Under the pieces are notes generated by a model. That model was not told where the DNA came from. It saw only the letters and a program-made list of their open reading frames with translations, and searched no databases. A program made the position numbers and the translations under genes. From contig CACLJJ010000007.1 of assembly GCA_902607215.1 (NCBI GenBank), forward strand, positions 1 to 33,739: 33,739 bases of DNA, read 5' to 3'. Positions 9,578 to 18,600 of the stretch are shown piece after piece. This DNA comes from an uncultured Pelagibacteraceae bacterium. GTDB lineage: Bacteria > Pseudomonadota > Alphaproteobacteria > Pelagibacterales > Pelagibacteraceae. Position 1 is the stretch's first letter; the number at the start of each line of letters is the position of its first letter.

Positions 9578-10520
9578 AGTAGCTATCTTAGACGATTATC
9601 AAAACATATCTCATCAGTTTGTAGATTTAAAAAAATTATCTGGAAAATATGAAATCAAAGTATTTAGTGAATCTTTTCAAAACGAGGGAGAGGCTATTGA
9701 AAATCTAAAAAATTTTGAAGCTTTGTTAATAATGAGAGAGAGAACAGCAATTACCAAAAATTTAATAAATAATCTCAAAAAATTAAAATTTATAATAACA
9801 AGTGGTATGAGAAATAAAGCGATAGATCTTAATGCTGCAAAAAAAAGAAAAATAATAGTTTCAGGCACTGAAATTAATGCTAACCCAAACTGTGAATTGA
9901 CTTGGGCATTAATTTTAGGTTTAGCAAGAAATATAAAGCTCGAAATAGATAATATGTTTCAAGGATATTGGCAGACAACTATTGGAGCTGAACTAAAAGG
10001 AAAAATTTTAGGTTTAATTGGACTTGGTAAAGTTGGTTCTCAAGTTGCGAAAATTGGAAAAGCTTTTGGTATGCAAGTTATGGCCTGGAGTGAAAATCTA
10101 GATTTAAATAAATGTAAAGAACTTGATGTATTGCCATCTTCAAAACAAGATCTAATTCAAAATTCAGATTTTATTTCTATACATGTTCAAGGAGGAGAAC
10201 GGTATAAAAATTGTTTTACCCTAAAAGAGTTTGATATAATGAAGAAAACTGCTTTTTTAATAAATACATCAAGAGGCTCAATTGTTAATGAAGATGATTT
10301 AATAATTGCACTTTCAACAAATGTTATTGCTGGTGCAGGAATTGATGTTTATGAAAAAGAACCTTTACCATCTGATCATAAACTGAGATTTGTTCCAAAT
10401 GCATTATTACTACCTCATATTGGTTATGTAACAGCGGAAAACTATTCTATATTTTATTCTCAAATGATTGAAAATCTTGAAGCGTGTGTTTTGGGCAAAC
10501 CTAAAAGAATTATCGAATAA
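9570..10520 (+). CDS. D-isomer-specific 2-hydroxyacid dehydrogenase
   Basis: An NAD(P)-dependent dehydrogenase of the phosphoglycerate/glycerate/formate dehydrogenase superfamily. The Rossmann motif GLIGLGKVGSQVAKIGK lies near residues 149-165. The three catalytic residues are visible: Arg in INTSRGSIVNE, Glu in AGIDVYEKEPL and His in LLPHIGYVTAE. It is 316 residues, within the family range. It overlaps the transporter gene by eight bases and msrB follows after three bases. Substrate specificity cannot be decided from the sequence. Confidence 0.88.
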   Translation: MLKVAILDDYQNISHQFVDLKKLSGKYEIKVFSESFQNEGEAIENLKNFEALLIMRERTAITKNLINNLKKLKFIITSGMRNKAIDLNAAKKRKIIVSGTEINANPNCELTWALILGLARNIKLEIDNMFQGYWQTTIGAELKGKILGLIGLGKVGSQVAKIGKAFGMQVMAWSENLDLNKCKELDVLPSSKQDLIQNSDFISIHVQGGERYKNCFTLKEFDIMKKTAFLINTSRGSIVNEDDLIIALSTNVIAGAGIDVYEKEPLPSDHKLRFVPNALLLPHIGYVTAENYSIFYSQMIENLEACVLGKPKRIIE

Positions 10521-10523
10521 TAA

Positions 10524-10892
10524 ATGAAAGAAAAAAATTCAAATTTAACTGCTGAACAAAAATTAGTTCTATTTGATGAAGGAACAGAACCACCTGGGTC
10601 TAGTAAATTGAATAATGAAAAAAGAGAGGGCAGTTATCATTGTGTAAATTGTGATACAAAACTTTTTGATTCAAAATCAAAATATGAAAGTGGATCAGGC
10701 TGGCCATCTTTTTTTGAGTCTTTGCCAAATGTTTTTGAGACAAAAGTTGATCATCACTTGGGATACGCAAGAACAGAATATCATTGCAAAATATGTGGTG
10801 GTCATCATGGTCATATTTTTGATGATGGCCCTCAACCTACAGGAAAAAGATTTTGCAATAACGGTATTTGCTTAATTTTTAAAGAAAAATGA
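10524..10892 (+). CDS. msrB: peptide-methionine (R)-S-oxide reductase
   Basis: MsrB reduces methionine-R-sulfoxide in oxidised proteins. All key parts are present in 122 residues: LTAEQKLVLFDEGTEPP at the N-terminus, zinc-binding Cys40/Cys43 (CVNC) and Cys88/Cys91 (CKIC), the motif SGSGWPSF, GGHHGHIFDDGP, and the catalytic Cys111 in GKRFCNNG. The usual Ser/Thr after RFCxN is Gly here. It closes the run of genes that starts with the flavoenzyme; the 74-base gap after it separates it from pilT. Confidence 0.94.
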   Translation: MKEKNSNLTAEQKLVLFDEGTEPPGSSKLNNEKREGSYHCVNCDTKLFDSKSKYESGSGWPSFFESLPNVFETKVDHHLGYARTEYHCKICGGHHGHIFDDGPQPTGKRFCNNGICLIFKEK

Positions 10893-10966
10893 ATATCTTG
10901 TTAGCTATTTTGCCCTGATTCTGATGTTTATAGTTTGTTTTTTAGAGGCTATTATAAAAAAATAAA

Positions 10967-11980
10967 ATGTTTGAAAAATTAGAAGAACTAGCAAAAAATA
11001 ATAAAAAGATTTCAGATTTCCATATTAGATCTGGCTCACCTCTTGCTTATAGACAAACTGGAGAAATATTTAAAGTAAAAGAAGTTGTTGTTAAGACACA
11101 AGATATTCAAGATCTTATTTCTACAAATTGCAATGAGATAGAAACTAAAAGATTTCAAGAGACTCATGAACTAGACTCTGCAGTAACAATAGCCGGATTA
11201 AGATTTAGAGCAAATTTTTATAAAACTATTAGGGGTCCGGCGGCCGTTCTTAGAAGAGTAGAAACTGTAATGCCTGAAATGTCACAATTTGATTTACCGC
11301 AAGTTCTTTATGATATTATTGATATGCACAAAGGATTAGTTTTAGTAACAGGACCAACAGGTTCTGGAAAATCAACAACACTTGCAGCAATTGTTAATGA
11401 GATAAATAAAACAAGAACTTCAAACATAATTACAGTTGAAGATCCAGTAGAGTTCATACATAAAGATATAAAGAGTATTGTATCTCATAGGGAAGTTGGA
11501 AAACAAACAAAGACTTTCGCAAGTGCTTTAAAAGCCGCACTAAGGGAAGACCCAGATGTAATCCTTGTTGGAGAGATGCGAGATTTAGAAACAGTCGGAC
11601 TTGCATTAACGGCAGCTGAGACAGGACACTTAGTTTTTGGAACACTACATACAAGTGGTGCTCCGAGTACAATAAATAGAATTATAGATGTATTTCCACC
11701 TGAACAACAAGCACAGATACGTGCACAAATTTCAACATCTTTAAAAATGGTAGTTACACAAAGATTGTTAAAAACAAAAGACGGCCAAGGTCGTGTTGGT
11801 GCTTTTGAAGTGATGAAGTGTACTGCTCCTATTCAAAATCTGATAAGAGAATCTAAAATTCATCAAATTCCAAGCATCATGCAGACTGCAGTTAAAGATG
11901 GTATGATAACTATGACAAAGTCATTAGAGGAACTTGTTAAAGCAGGTAAAATAGATGCGAGCGCTGGAAAAGAACATTAA
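10967..11980 (+). CDS. pilT: type IV pilus retraction ATPase PilT
   Basis: PilT is a hexameric cytoplasmic ATPase that powers pilus depolymerisation. It shows an N-terminal PilT/GspE-like domain, the Walker A motif GPTGSGKST (residues 129-137), the Asp box, Walker B-type DPDVILVGEMRD (195-206), and the His box GHLVFGTLHTSGA. The 337-residue length and lack of a zinc-binding Cys cluster favour PilT/PilU over the assembly ATPase PilB. The 3' end overlaps the following pilin-like gene by 26 bases. The 74-base upstream gap contains a TATTAT at 10950-10955 but no convincing -35 partner. Confidence 0.92.
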   Translation: MFEKLEELAKNNKKISDFHIRSGSPLAYRQTGEIFKVKEVVVKTQDIQDLISTNCNEIETKRFQETHELDSAVTIAGLRFRANFYKTIRGPAAVLRRVETVMPEMSQFDLPQVLYDIIDMHKGLVLVTGPTGSGKSTTLAAIVNEINKTRTSNIITVEDPVEFIHKDIKSIVSHREVGKQTKTFASALKAALREDPDVILVGEMRDLETVGLALTAAETGHLVFGTLHTSGAPSTINRIIDVFPPEQQAQIRAQISTSLKMVVTQRLLKTKDGQGRVGAFEVMKCTAPIQNLIRESKIHQIPSIMQTAVKDGMITMTKSLEELVKAGKIDASAGKEH

Positions 11981-12665
11981 AGGTTTTAACATAATCGAAC
12001 TTATTGCTGTTATTCTTATAGTAGGAATTATTTCTGCCGTAGCATATCCTAAATTTTCTGATTGGAAAAAAAAGAGAGAAATTAGAGATGCTTCTTTAAA
12101 GATAAAAAGTTTAATTTTAGGAATAAACGCACAAGTTCAAAGAGGATTATACGCATTTGTTCAAGTTTATGTAAATGTTAACGAAAATAATATAATTATT
12201 ATATCGAAAGGAATGAAATCAGATACGCTTGTTTCAAAAATAAATAATGGCGCACATGTTTGGAATACAGATCCTTCAACAAGGTGTAATATTATAAGCG
12301 ATACTTATTGGGATGACGATGGAGGAGCAGATAGCAATATGGTAAGTCAAGTACAAAAACTCGAACTAGACTCAAATAAATTTGCTAGTAATTTTTCAGG
12401 CGAAGCTGCTGTATGTTTTTCTAAAAATGCAAGATGGTATAGTGGAGCAGGTAATTTTGTAAGCGGCGTAGGAGGAGATATCAGTGTAGATCAAACAATG
12501 TTTTTATGTATAAAACTTTCAGATGTTCCAACATGTGCTATCGATGCAGGTAGCGGAGAACCAACCGTAGTTGTGGATAATGTATACTCAATTGATTGGA
12601 CGAGATTTGGAGAAGTAACCGTAGATAAGTGGAGTTCATTAACTGAAGAATGGGTACTACAATAA
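11955..12665 (+). CDS. prepilin-like protein (FimU/PilE-like)
   Basis: A type IV prepilin of 236 residues. The short leader MRALEKNIKG ends in the Gly expected by prepilin peptidase, followed by FNIIELIAVILIVGIISAV with Glu at position +5 of the mature protein and a hydrophobic assembly helix. Two Cys near the C-terminus could form the usual disulfide loop. It overlaps pilT by 26 bases and the PilV-like gene follows four bases after its stop. Whether it is a minor pilin (FimU-like) or the major subunit cannot be settled; its place with PilV/W/X-like genes favours a minor pilin. Confidence 0.82.
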   Translation: MRALEKNIKGFNIIELIAVILIVGIISAVAYPKFSDWKKKREIRDASLKIKSLILGINAQVQRGLYAFVQVYVNVNENNIIIISKGMKSDTLVSKINNGAHVWNTDPSTRCNIISDTYWDDDGGADSNMVSQVQKLELDSNKFASNFSGEAAVCFSKNARWYSGAGNFVSGVGGDISVDQTMFLCIKLSDVPTCAIDAGSGEPTVVVDNVYSIDWTRFGEVTVDKWSSLTEEWVLQ

Positions 12666-12669
12666 TTAA

Positions 12670-13320
12670 ATGACAAAAAAAATTAAAAATATTTTAGGAT
12701 TAACAATTTTAGAAGCCGTTATATCAACGGCAATAGTAGGGATTGGCTTTATAGCAATTCTTCAAATGGTAAATTATTCAGTTCAATCAATTGATACTTC
12801 AGGAGAGAGAACCAAGGCTAACTATCTGGTAAGTATGATGGCAGAAGATGTTATTGGTCATAAAGATAGTATTTATGGTGTAAACACCAACACACAGGAT
12901 GTTGTTATTGGCATTGATGGTACCATCACCGTTGAAGGTGTAGAAAAAACAGATGCAAGAAAATTTTCAGATCATTTAGTAGAAGAAGAGTTTAGAGCAG
13001 GACCATGTGGTGCATCTACCGCCACAGATGATGGAACAATTAAAAGTATTTATGAAACTGAATTTGTTGATGCTCCTTCTAATAAAGAGGAAAAGTGGAT
13101 GAGAATATTTTCTCAAAATCGATATTTAAAATGCAGGGGAGAAAACGATGTAAAGAGAATGAAAGTTTACAAAATATGTAGATGGCCTGGTGTATGCCCT
13201 TTTCAAGACGCTTTAGTTACTGATGATGGAATGTACATTGGTAGAGTTCAAATTAATTTAAATGACGGTAAAAAAAGAAAATTTTTATATTTTCAAACAG
13301 ATTACAAAATTAGAAAATAA
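12670..13320 (+). CDS. PilV-like minor prepilin
   Basis: This 216-residue protein has the leader MTKKIKNILG, then LTILEAVISTAIVGIGFIA, giving Gly at -1 and Glu at +5 of a class III signal. The body has several Cys and resembles PilV-type minor pilins in length and gene order. The first mature residue is Leu rather than the usual Phe. It sits between the FimU/PilE-like and PilW-like genes and its stop overlaps the next start by one base (TAATG), so it is probably made in step with them as part of the priming/tip complex. Confidence 0.8.
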   Translation: MTKKIKNILGLTILEAVISTAIVGIGFIAILQMVNYSVQSIDTSGERTKANYLVSMMAEDVIGHKDSIYGVNTNTQDVVIGIDGTITVEGVEKTDARKFSDHLVEEEFRAGPCGASTATDDGTIKSIYETEFVDAPSNKEEKWMRIFSQNRYLKCRGENDVKRMKVYKICRWPGVCPFQDALVTDDGMYIGRVQINLNDGKKRKFLYFQTDYKIRK

Positions 13321-14234
13321 TGAAAAAAAATTATTTAAAAAATATTTTAGGTTTTACTTTAATTGAGATACTTATCGGTGTTGTGATTTCTTCAATTATG
13401 ATGGCAGCAATGTATACTACTTATAGTGTTGTAAACAGAAGTTATTCTCAAGTTACAGACCGTGCAAAAATTAGCCGATCAGGAAGAGATATCGTAGAAA
13501 TGATGATGAGAGATATAAGAATGGCAGGGTTTAAGTATAGACTTGGAACAAATACACTAGACTTTCCAAATACAAGTTACTTACAATTTAATGGTGGAGA
13601 TACCACTATTGCTTTGAGCCATGATCCTATAATAATAGAAAAAGACGTATCGTTGGGTTTTTCTATAAGTGGAACAACAGGCGATCCAACTCCTAAACAT
13701 AGCGACGATGATAAGTGCTGTGATAGAATACATATTGTTTATGATGATTTTAATCAAAATAATGAAAATCAACCTTATAAGAGATATAAAATCACTTACT
13801 ATGCACTACCATTGAGTGAGGGAGGAGATGCAAGGTATGCTGCATACAAAACTGTACAAAGCTGGATTCAAAATTTAGATGAGGAAACAGGAGCATGGGT
13901 AAGCGATTGTTCTGAATGTTATGTTGGACAAAAAATTCGTGATCATATAGTCGATATGGAATTTATTCCACTTGATGCAGCAGGAAGAAAAATTTCTCCA
14001 CTTCCAAAACCAGGATCTGATACTACAGCTAGAGAAAATCTTTACAAAATAAGAGCAGTTGATGTGAGGTTAACGTTTAGATCGAAAAAAGAATTTTATA
14101 GATTTAATGCAAAAGCTGATACGCCAAGACTTGTAAAAGCACTTGGAGACAGAACGCAAGCATTTGTCGACAAATATTTAAGAGACTCTGTTGTTGTTAC
14201 AATTCATACAAGAAATATTGGGAGTGGAACATAA
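13320..14234 (+). CDS. PilW-like minor prepilin
   Basis: The N-terminus MKKNYLKNILG followed by FTLIEILIGVVISSIMMAA is a canonical type III signal with Gly at -1, Phe at +1 and Glu at +5. The following RSGRDIVEMMMRDIRMAGFKY matches the PilW/GspJ-family stretch after the helix. At 304 residues it fits PilW. It overlaps the PilV-like gene by one base and is three bases from the PilX-like gene. Expected role: minor-pilin complex that primes assembly and carries PilY1. Confidence 0.85.
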   Translation: MKKNYLKNILGFTLIEILIGVVISSIMMAAMYTTYSVVNRSYSQVTDRAKISRSGRDIVEMMMRDIRMAGFKYRLGTNTLDFPNTSYLQFNGGDTTIALSHDPIIIEKDVSLGFSISGTTGDPTPKHSDDDKCCDRIHIVYDDFNQNNENQPYKRYKITYYALPLSEGGDARYAAYKTVQSWIQNLDEETGAWVSDCSECYVGQKIRDHIVDMEFIPLDAAGRKISPLPKPGSDTTARENLYKIRAVDVRLTFRSKKEFYRFNAKADTPRLVKALGDRTQAFVDKYLRDSVVVTIHTRNIGSGT

Positions 14235-14237
14235 ATC

Positions 14238-15002
14238 ATGAAGCATAAAAATGAAAAAGGCTTTGCTTTAATTCTTTCTCTTGTTCTTCTTATGGTAATG
14301 TCACTGATGGGAGGAGCTTTAATTGTAATTTCTTCAACGGATCATCAAAGTAATAATTCAAGCGATGAATACCAACAAGCTTTTTACGTAGCTGAGACCG
14401 CATTATTAGAAGCTGAGAAAAGTATAATAAATAATATGATGGGACCTTGGGTGAATGTTGATACAGCATTTACAGATGTTCCCACAGGTATGACGGAAGG
14501 TGAAAAAGAAGAATGGGATAGTATGGTAGAAAATATTACAAATGCAGCAGTTGGAGGTTTGGCAAGAAACACAGATAAGAGAGATTTACCCACAAACTTA
14601 ATTGCTGCTACGGTAACGCCTTGTTTTAACAGCTTTAGAAACATAGCCAGAACTGGTTTTTTGGTAACTGAACATCAAGTAAATAAAAATTTTGGAACTT
14701 TAATTCAGGCTGTTTTTACAGATGCAAACCTTGATGATTTGGCAAAACCCGAAGATATTGTAAGAGAAAAAGTATATATGGAAAGATTTAGATACGAATA
14801 TTTTATAACAAATATTGGTCCAGCAGAATACAGGGGTGCCGGTTCCAGTTTAAAAAAAACATCAACAAACGTTCAAACTTCTGGAACAGCATATAAAATC
14901 CACGGTTGTGGTTATATGATGCCGAGGGAAACCCCTCTTAGTGAGTTTGAAGATCCAGATATATTGGTTCCATTAGAAACTGTTGTTGTATTATCAAATT
15001 AG
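14238..15002 (+). CDS. PilX-like minor prepilin
   Basis: A 254-residue protein with leader MKHKNEKG then FALILSLVLLMVMSLMGGAL, matching the PilX N-terminal family. Position +5 is Leu instead of Glu, as is common in PilX/GspK-type subunits that sit at the very tip and do not need the Glu contact. The segment EYQQAFYVAETALLEAEKS matches the family's AFQAAEAAL pattern. It follows the PilW-like gene closely and precedes an unknown secreted protein and the PilY1-like gene, the usual tip-complex order. Confidence 0.83.
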   Translation: MKHKNEKGFALILSLVLLMVMSLMGGALIVISSTDHQSNNSSDEYQQAFYVAETALLEAEKSIINNMMGPWVNVDTAFTDVPTGMTEGEKEEWDSMVENITNAAVGGLARNTDKRDLPTNLIAATVTPCFNSFRNIARTGFLVTEHQVNKNFGTLIQAVFTDANLDDLAKPEDIVREKVYMERFRYEYFITNIGPAEYRGAGSSLKKTSTNVQTSGTAYKIHGCGYMMPRETPLSEFEDPDILVPLETVVVLSN

Positions 15003-15072
15003 AATGCCCAGAATAGACATAAAACTTAAGGAAGAACCTTTAAAAACAGCAAGGACATTTTATAATAAAAAA

Positions 15073-15612
15073 ATGAAAAATTTTCTAAAATCGATGGTGT
15101 TAATTTTGACATTAGTCTTATTTAACAAAAGTGCATTTTCTTGTGATGCATTAAAAAATGTTCAGTTAGGTGAAGATTTTTCAAAATCTTCAGAAATTTT
15201 AGAATTTATCGATGCCCATCTCCCAGAAGATTATGATGACGGTGTAACTGCAGTGTACGAATCTAATACTGCCGATTACTGTCCTGATATGGGACTTGAT
15301 AATACGATATTAAAAGTTTTTATCTTCGAATCAAAAATAGCAGGGATTAGATTAGAAACATGGGATCTTGAAGCCCAAGAAAACGAAATTTATAAATTTG
15401 TGAAACATTATTATGGTAATATAGGCGAAGCGGCAAAAGAAAAAAATTGGACAGGTTATAAAGATATAAGTAGTGGTGGTAATAAATTATTTTATACAAA
15501 AATGATAGACAACAATGGAATTGTTGATGGAGTTATTGAAACTTTCGATATTACAACTGAAGAATTAGTGAATTATACTTTTTCGGAAGATATAGTTGAG
15601 GTTGGAGAATAA
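15073..15612 (+). CDS. unknown secreted protein in the pilus tip operon
   Basis: I do not recognise this family. The ATG at 15073 is preferred because it starts a clear signal peptide (MKNFLKSMVLILTLVLF, then NKSAFS before Cys), giving 179 residues. An in-frame ATG at 15004 and a longer frame from 14983 would add a charged extension before the signal. The Cys after AFS makes a poor lipobox, so lipoprotein status is doubtful. The mature part is acidic, with two or three Cys and no membrane segments. It lies between PilX-like and PilY1-like genes and stops three bases before the latter, so a periplasmic or tip-complex role is likely by context only. Confidence 0.7.
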   Translation: MKNFLKSMVLILTLVLFNKSAFSCDALKNVQLGEDFSKSSEILEFIDAHLPEDYDDGVTAVYESNTADYCPDMGLDNTILKVFIFESKIAGIRLETWDLEAQENEIYKFVKHYYGNIGEAAKEKNWTGYKDISSGGNKLFYTKMIDNNGIVDGVIETFDITTEELVNYTFSEDIVEVGE

Positions 15613-15615
15613 TTT

Positions 15616-18600
15616 ATGATGAAAATTTTGAAATATTTTTTATTTGCTTTTCTTTTTTTGAGTTTATATTCAGAAGTTCAAGTTCAAGCTAAACAGGTGC
15701 CACCAGGATCAGGAGAAGGTGATGTTCCTGCAAATATTTTATTTTTAATAGATAGTTCAGCAAGTATGAGCAGAAGAATCAATAATCGTGATGCAGTTTT
15801 TGGCGTCACAGGCGTAACTTACGATACTAATGGAGCTATTATTGCAGGACAAAGAAGAAACCTCGCAGTAGTAAAATTTGACGCCGATGGAACAAGAAAT
15901 AGAGAATTTGGTAATAATGCAGCAAGATGGACAGGACAATGGGGCGACACCTGTGAGGCAGGTCTTAGCTATGGATTTGGAGGTGGCACAGGATATGCTT
16001 CAACTACAAGAGATACGAGAACAAGAATTGGGTCAAAGGTTAGATTGGTTGCAAATATGAGCACTAACGATGGAACAATTAGTAACGAGGATATTGTTTT
16101 TTTTACATCTACTTCACGACCTCTTAGAGGGGATATAATTGGAATGTCTGAAGATGGAACAGACTGTAGATTCTATTTAAATCCAAGCAATATGAGAGTA
16201 CAGTCAATGGATATAGCTACAATAGGTGGTGAAGTTTATTTATTTGCTGTTGGTAAATGGGGAAGAAATTCTGCTTTTGTTTCTTATAATTTAACAAGAG
16301 GAATAATGGGTCCAATTTCTAATCTAGGAAGAGGTGGTAATGCAAATACACCTAGATATAATTTAAGACACACTTGGAGAATTGCAGTAAATAGCGATGC
16401 ATCAATTCTGTATGCTGGCAGGTATCATTTGTTTGGATTTGCATTAGAGAAAGCAGGAGATGTTTACCAACTTACAGGAGGTGGAAATGCTCTGTGCGTA
16501 AGATGCTATACAGCTACTAACTCAGGAAACCTAGATACTCAGTTAGTGCCCGTTTCTGGTGTTGATGTATCTCCTGATGATGACAATGTTCTATATATTA
16601 GCTCAAACTACAGACACGTTGTCCAAAAATTAAGTTTAGATGGAACTCAAACGGGATATACAGTTGTAGCAAGAGCTGGAACTGGTTCTCGTGAATACGG
16701 TATGAACACTGAAGATACAGGAGAGCTTGCCGCAAACAACGTCAGATTTAACTACCCAAATTCGATACATGTTACAGCTGATAAAATTTTAGTTGGATCT
16801 TCTTCCGGAACGATTGACGAATTTAATGAAAATCTTTTTACTGCAGCAAACAAAGACACAGCATGGCTTCAACAAATGGGTGGAGGAGCAGTCTCAAGAT
16901 GGACTGGAGTAAAACAAGCAATGGCTACCATTATAAGTGATACGACCTTAACAAGCGGCGCTCATTTTGGGTATGGTCACTGGAATGCAGGTGAAACTGG
17001 AGGACATAAAAGAAGAGGAAGAGGTGGAAGATTTTGTCATTTCAATAATTCATGTAATTATTATGGAGGATGGACTGGAACTCAAACAGATGGTCATTCT
17101 ACACTATGTAATAGAGACTCATGTTTAAATGTTGGTATTAGCTCTGAAGGATACACTAGGATCCTCGACCATTTATTACCTCAAAGACTTGCATGGGGAA
17201 CAGATTCAAGGGCATTTGCTCAAATAGCATATAAATATTTTTCAGGCGACTTTGAAGGTTATGATGCGACATCTGATTGTCAGCTAAATTATGTAATTGT
17301 TATTGGAGACGGAATGTTTATGAACAATAATGCTGCAGCTGACGAGATTGCTAAATTAAGAAGTTTGGAAAATCCAGTTGTAACATTATTTGTGGCTTAC
17401 GGTGGAGGTATTAACCCAGTTGGAATGAATAGATTTACCCAACTGGCTGTTGCAGGGTCTTGCCCAGGTGGCGACTCAACACATCCAGATTGTGAACCAG
17501 TTATAGAAGCAGCAACACCTGTACAATTAAAAACTCAACTAACAAGTAAAATTAGACAAATTCTTGCTGAAAAATTATCATTTACGGCACCATCAATTAC
17601 CGCAACGGTTCAAGAAGGTGGATCATTATATCAAGCTCAATTTGCTTACGAACAATATGGTGAATGGCATGGGACAATTTTAAGAAAAAAACTTAATGCA
17701 GACAATACAGTAGAACATGATACTGCTGCAGGAAACGCATTTGGAAATTGGGATGCTTCAAAAGAAGTGAGAAAACAGGCAGCTGCAGAAGGAGCAGCTG
17801 ACACAAGAAACATTTGGAGCGCAATACCTGATGCAAGTTATATAGGAAATTGGGATAATTTTAATACTGATAACTCAGATGCTATCATTGAGATGTTTGG
17901 GCTTTTAGAATACTCTGTCTTAGATTATCACAACACAACTTCACATTGTTCAACAAACGGCCACATTGGAGAAAATGGACATGAAGACGATGCCAAAGGT
18001 TTAATTAACTTCATGAAAGGAACTGATTATTTTGACTATGATGGTGATTGTAATGTTACCGAAAGAAGAGATCATGTCCTAGGAGACATATATCATTCTC
18101 AGTTAGTAGAAATAGGACCACCTGATGCAAGCACAGATTTTACAAGCAGTAATGAAGAAGCATATTTTAGATCTGCAAATAATTACCAAAGTTTTAAGAA
18201 GAATAACAGCACAAGAAGAAAAGTAATTTATGCTGGTTCAAACTCTGGAATGTTACATGCAATAAATGCTGAAACGGGAAAAGAAGAATGGGCTTTTATT
18301 CCACCATTTATAGCTGGCATTATGCCATCAATTATAAATACAGACCTAGATGGAGGGGTTGATGTTAGTTACGATGCTGATGGTAATAAAGTTGCTAAAG
18401 GAGGAACAAATGCAATTTTTGGTGTTGATGGATCACCAGTGGTTCACGATGTATATATGGCAGGTTATGATTCAGCTGGAAATTTAGACACTGCAAAAGC
18501 ATGGCGTACCATTTTAATGATACCTTACGGAAGAGGTGGTGCTGGATTTTCAGTGTTAGATGTAAGTAATCCAATATTAGTAGAAGGAAAAGGTCCAATA

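Noticed and set aside
10651-10875. Second frame inside msrB
   Set aside because: It is out of frame with a complete, motif-rich MsrB and shows no features of its own.
14983-15072. N-terminal extension of the unknown secreted protein from the frame's first start codon
   Set aside because: It would put about 30 charged residues before an otherwise normal signal peptide and overlap the PilX-like gene; the ATG at 15073 fits better.
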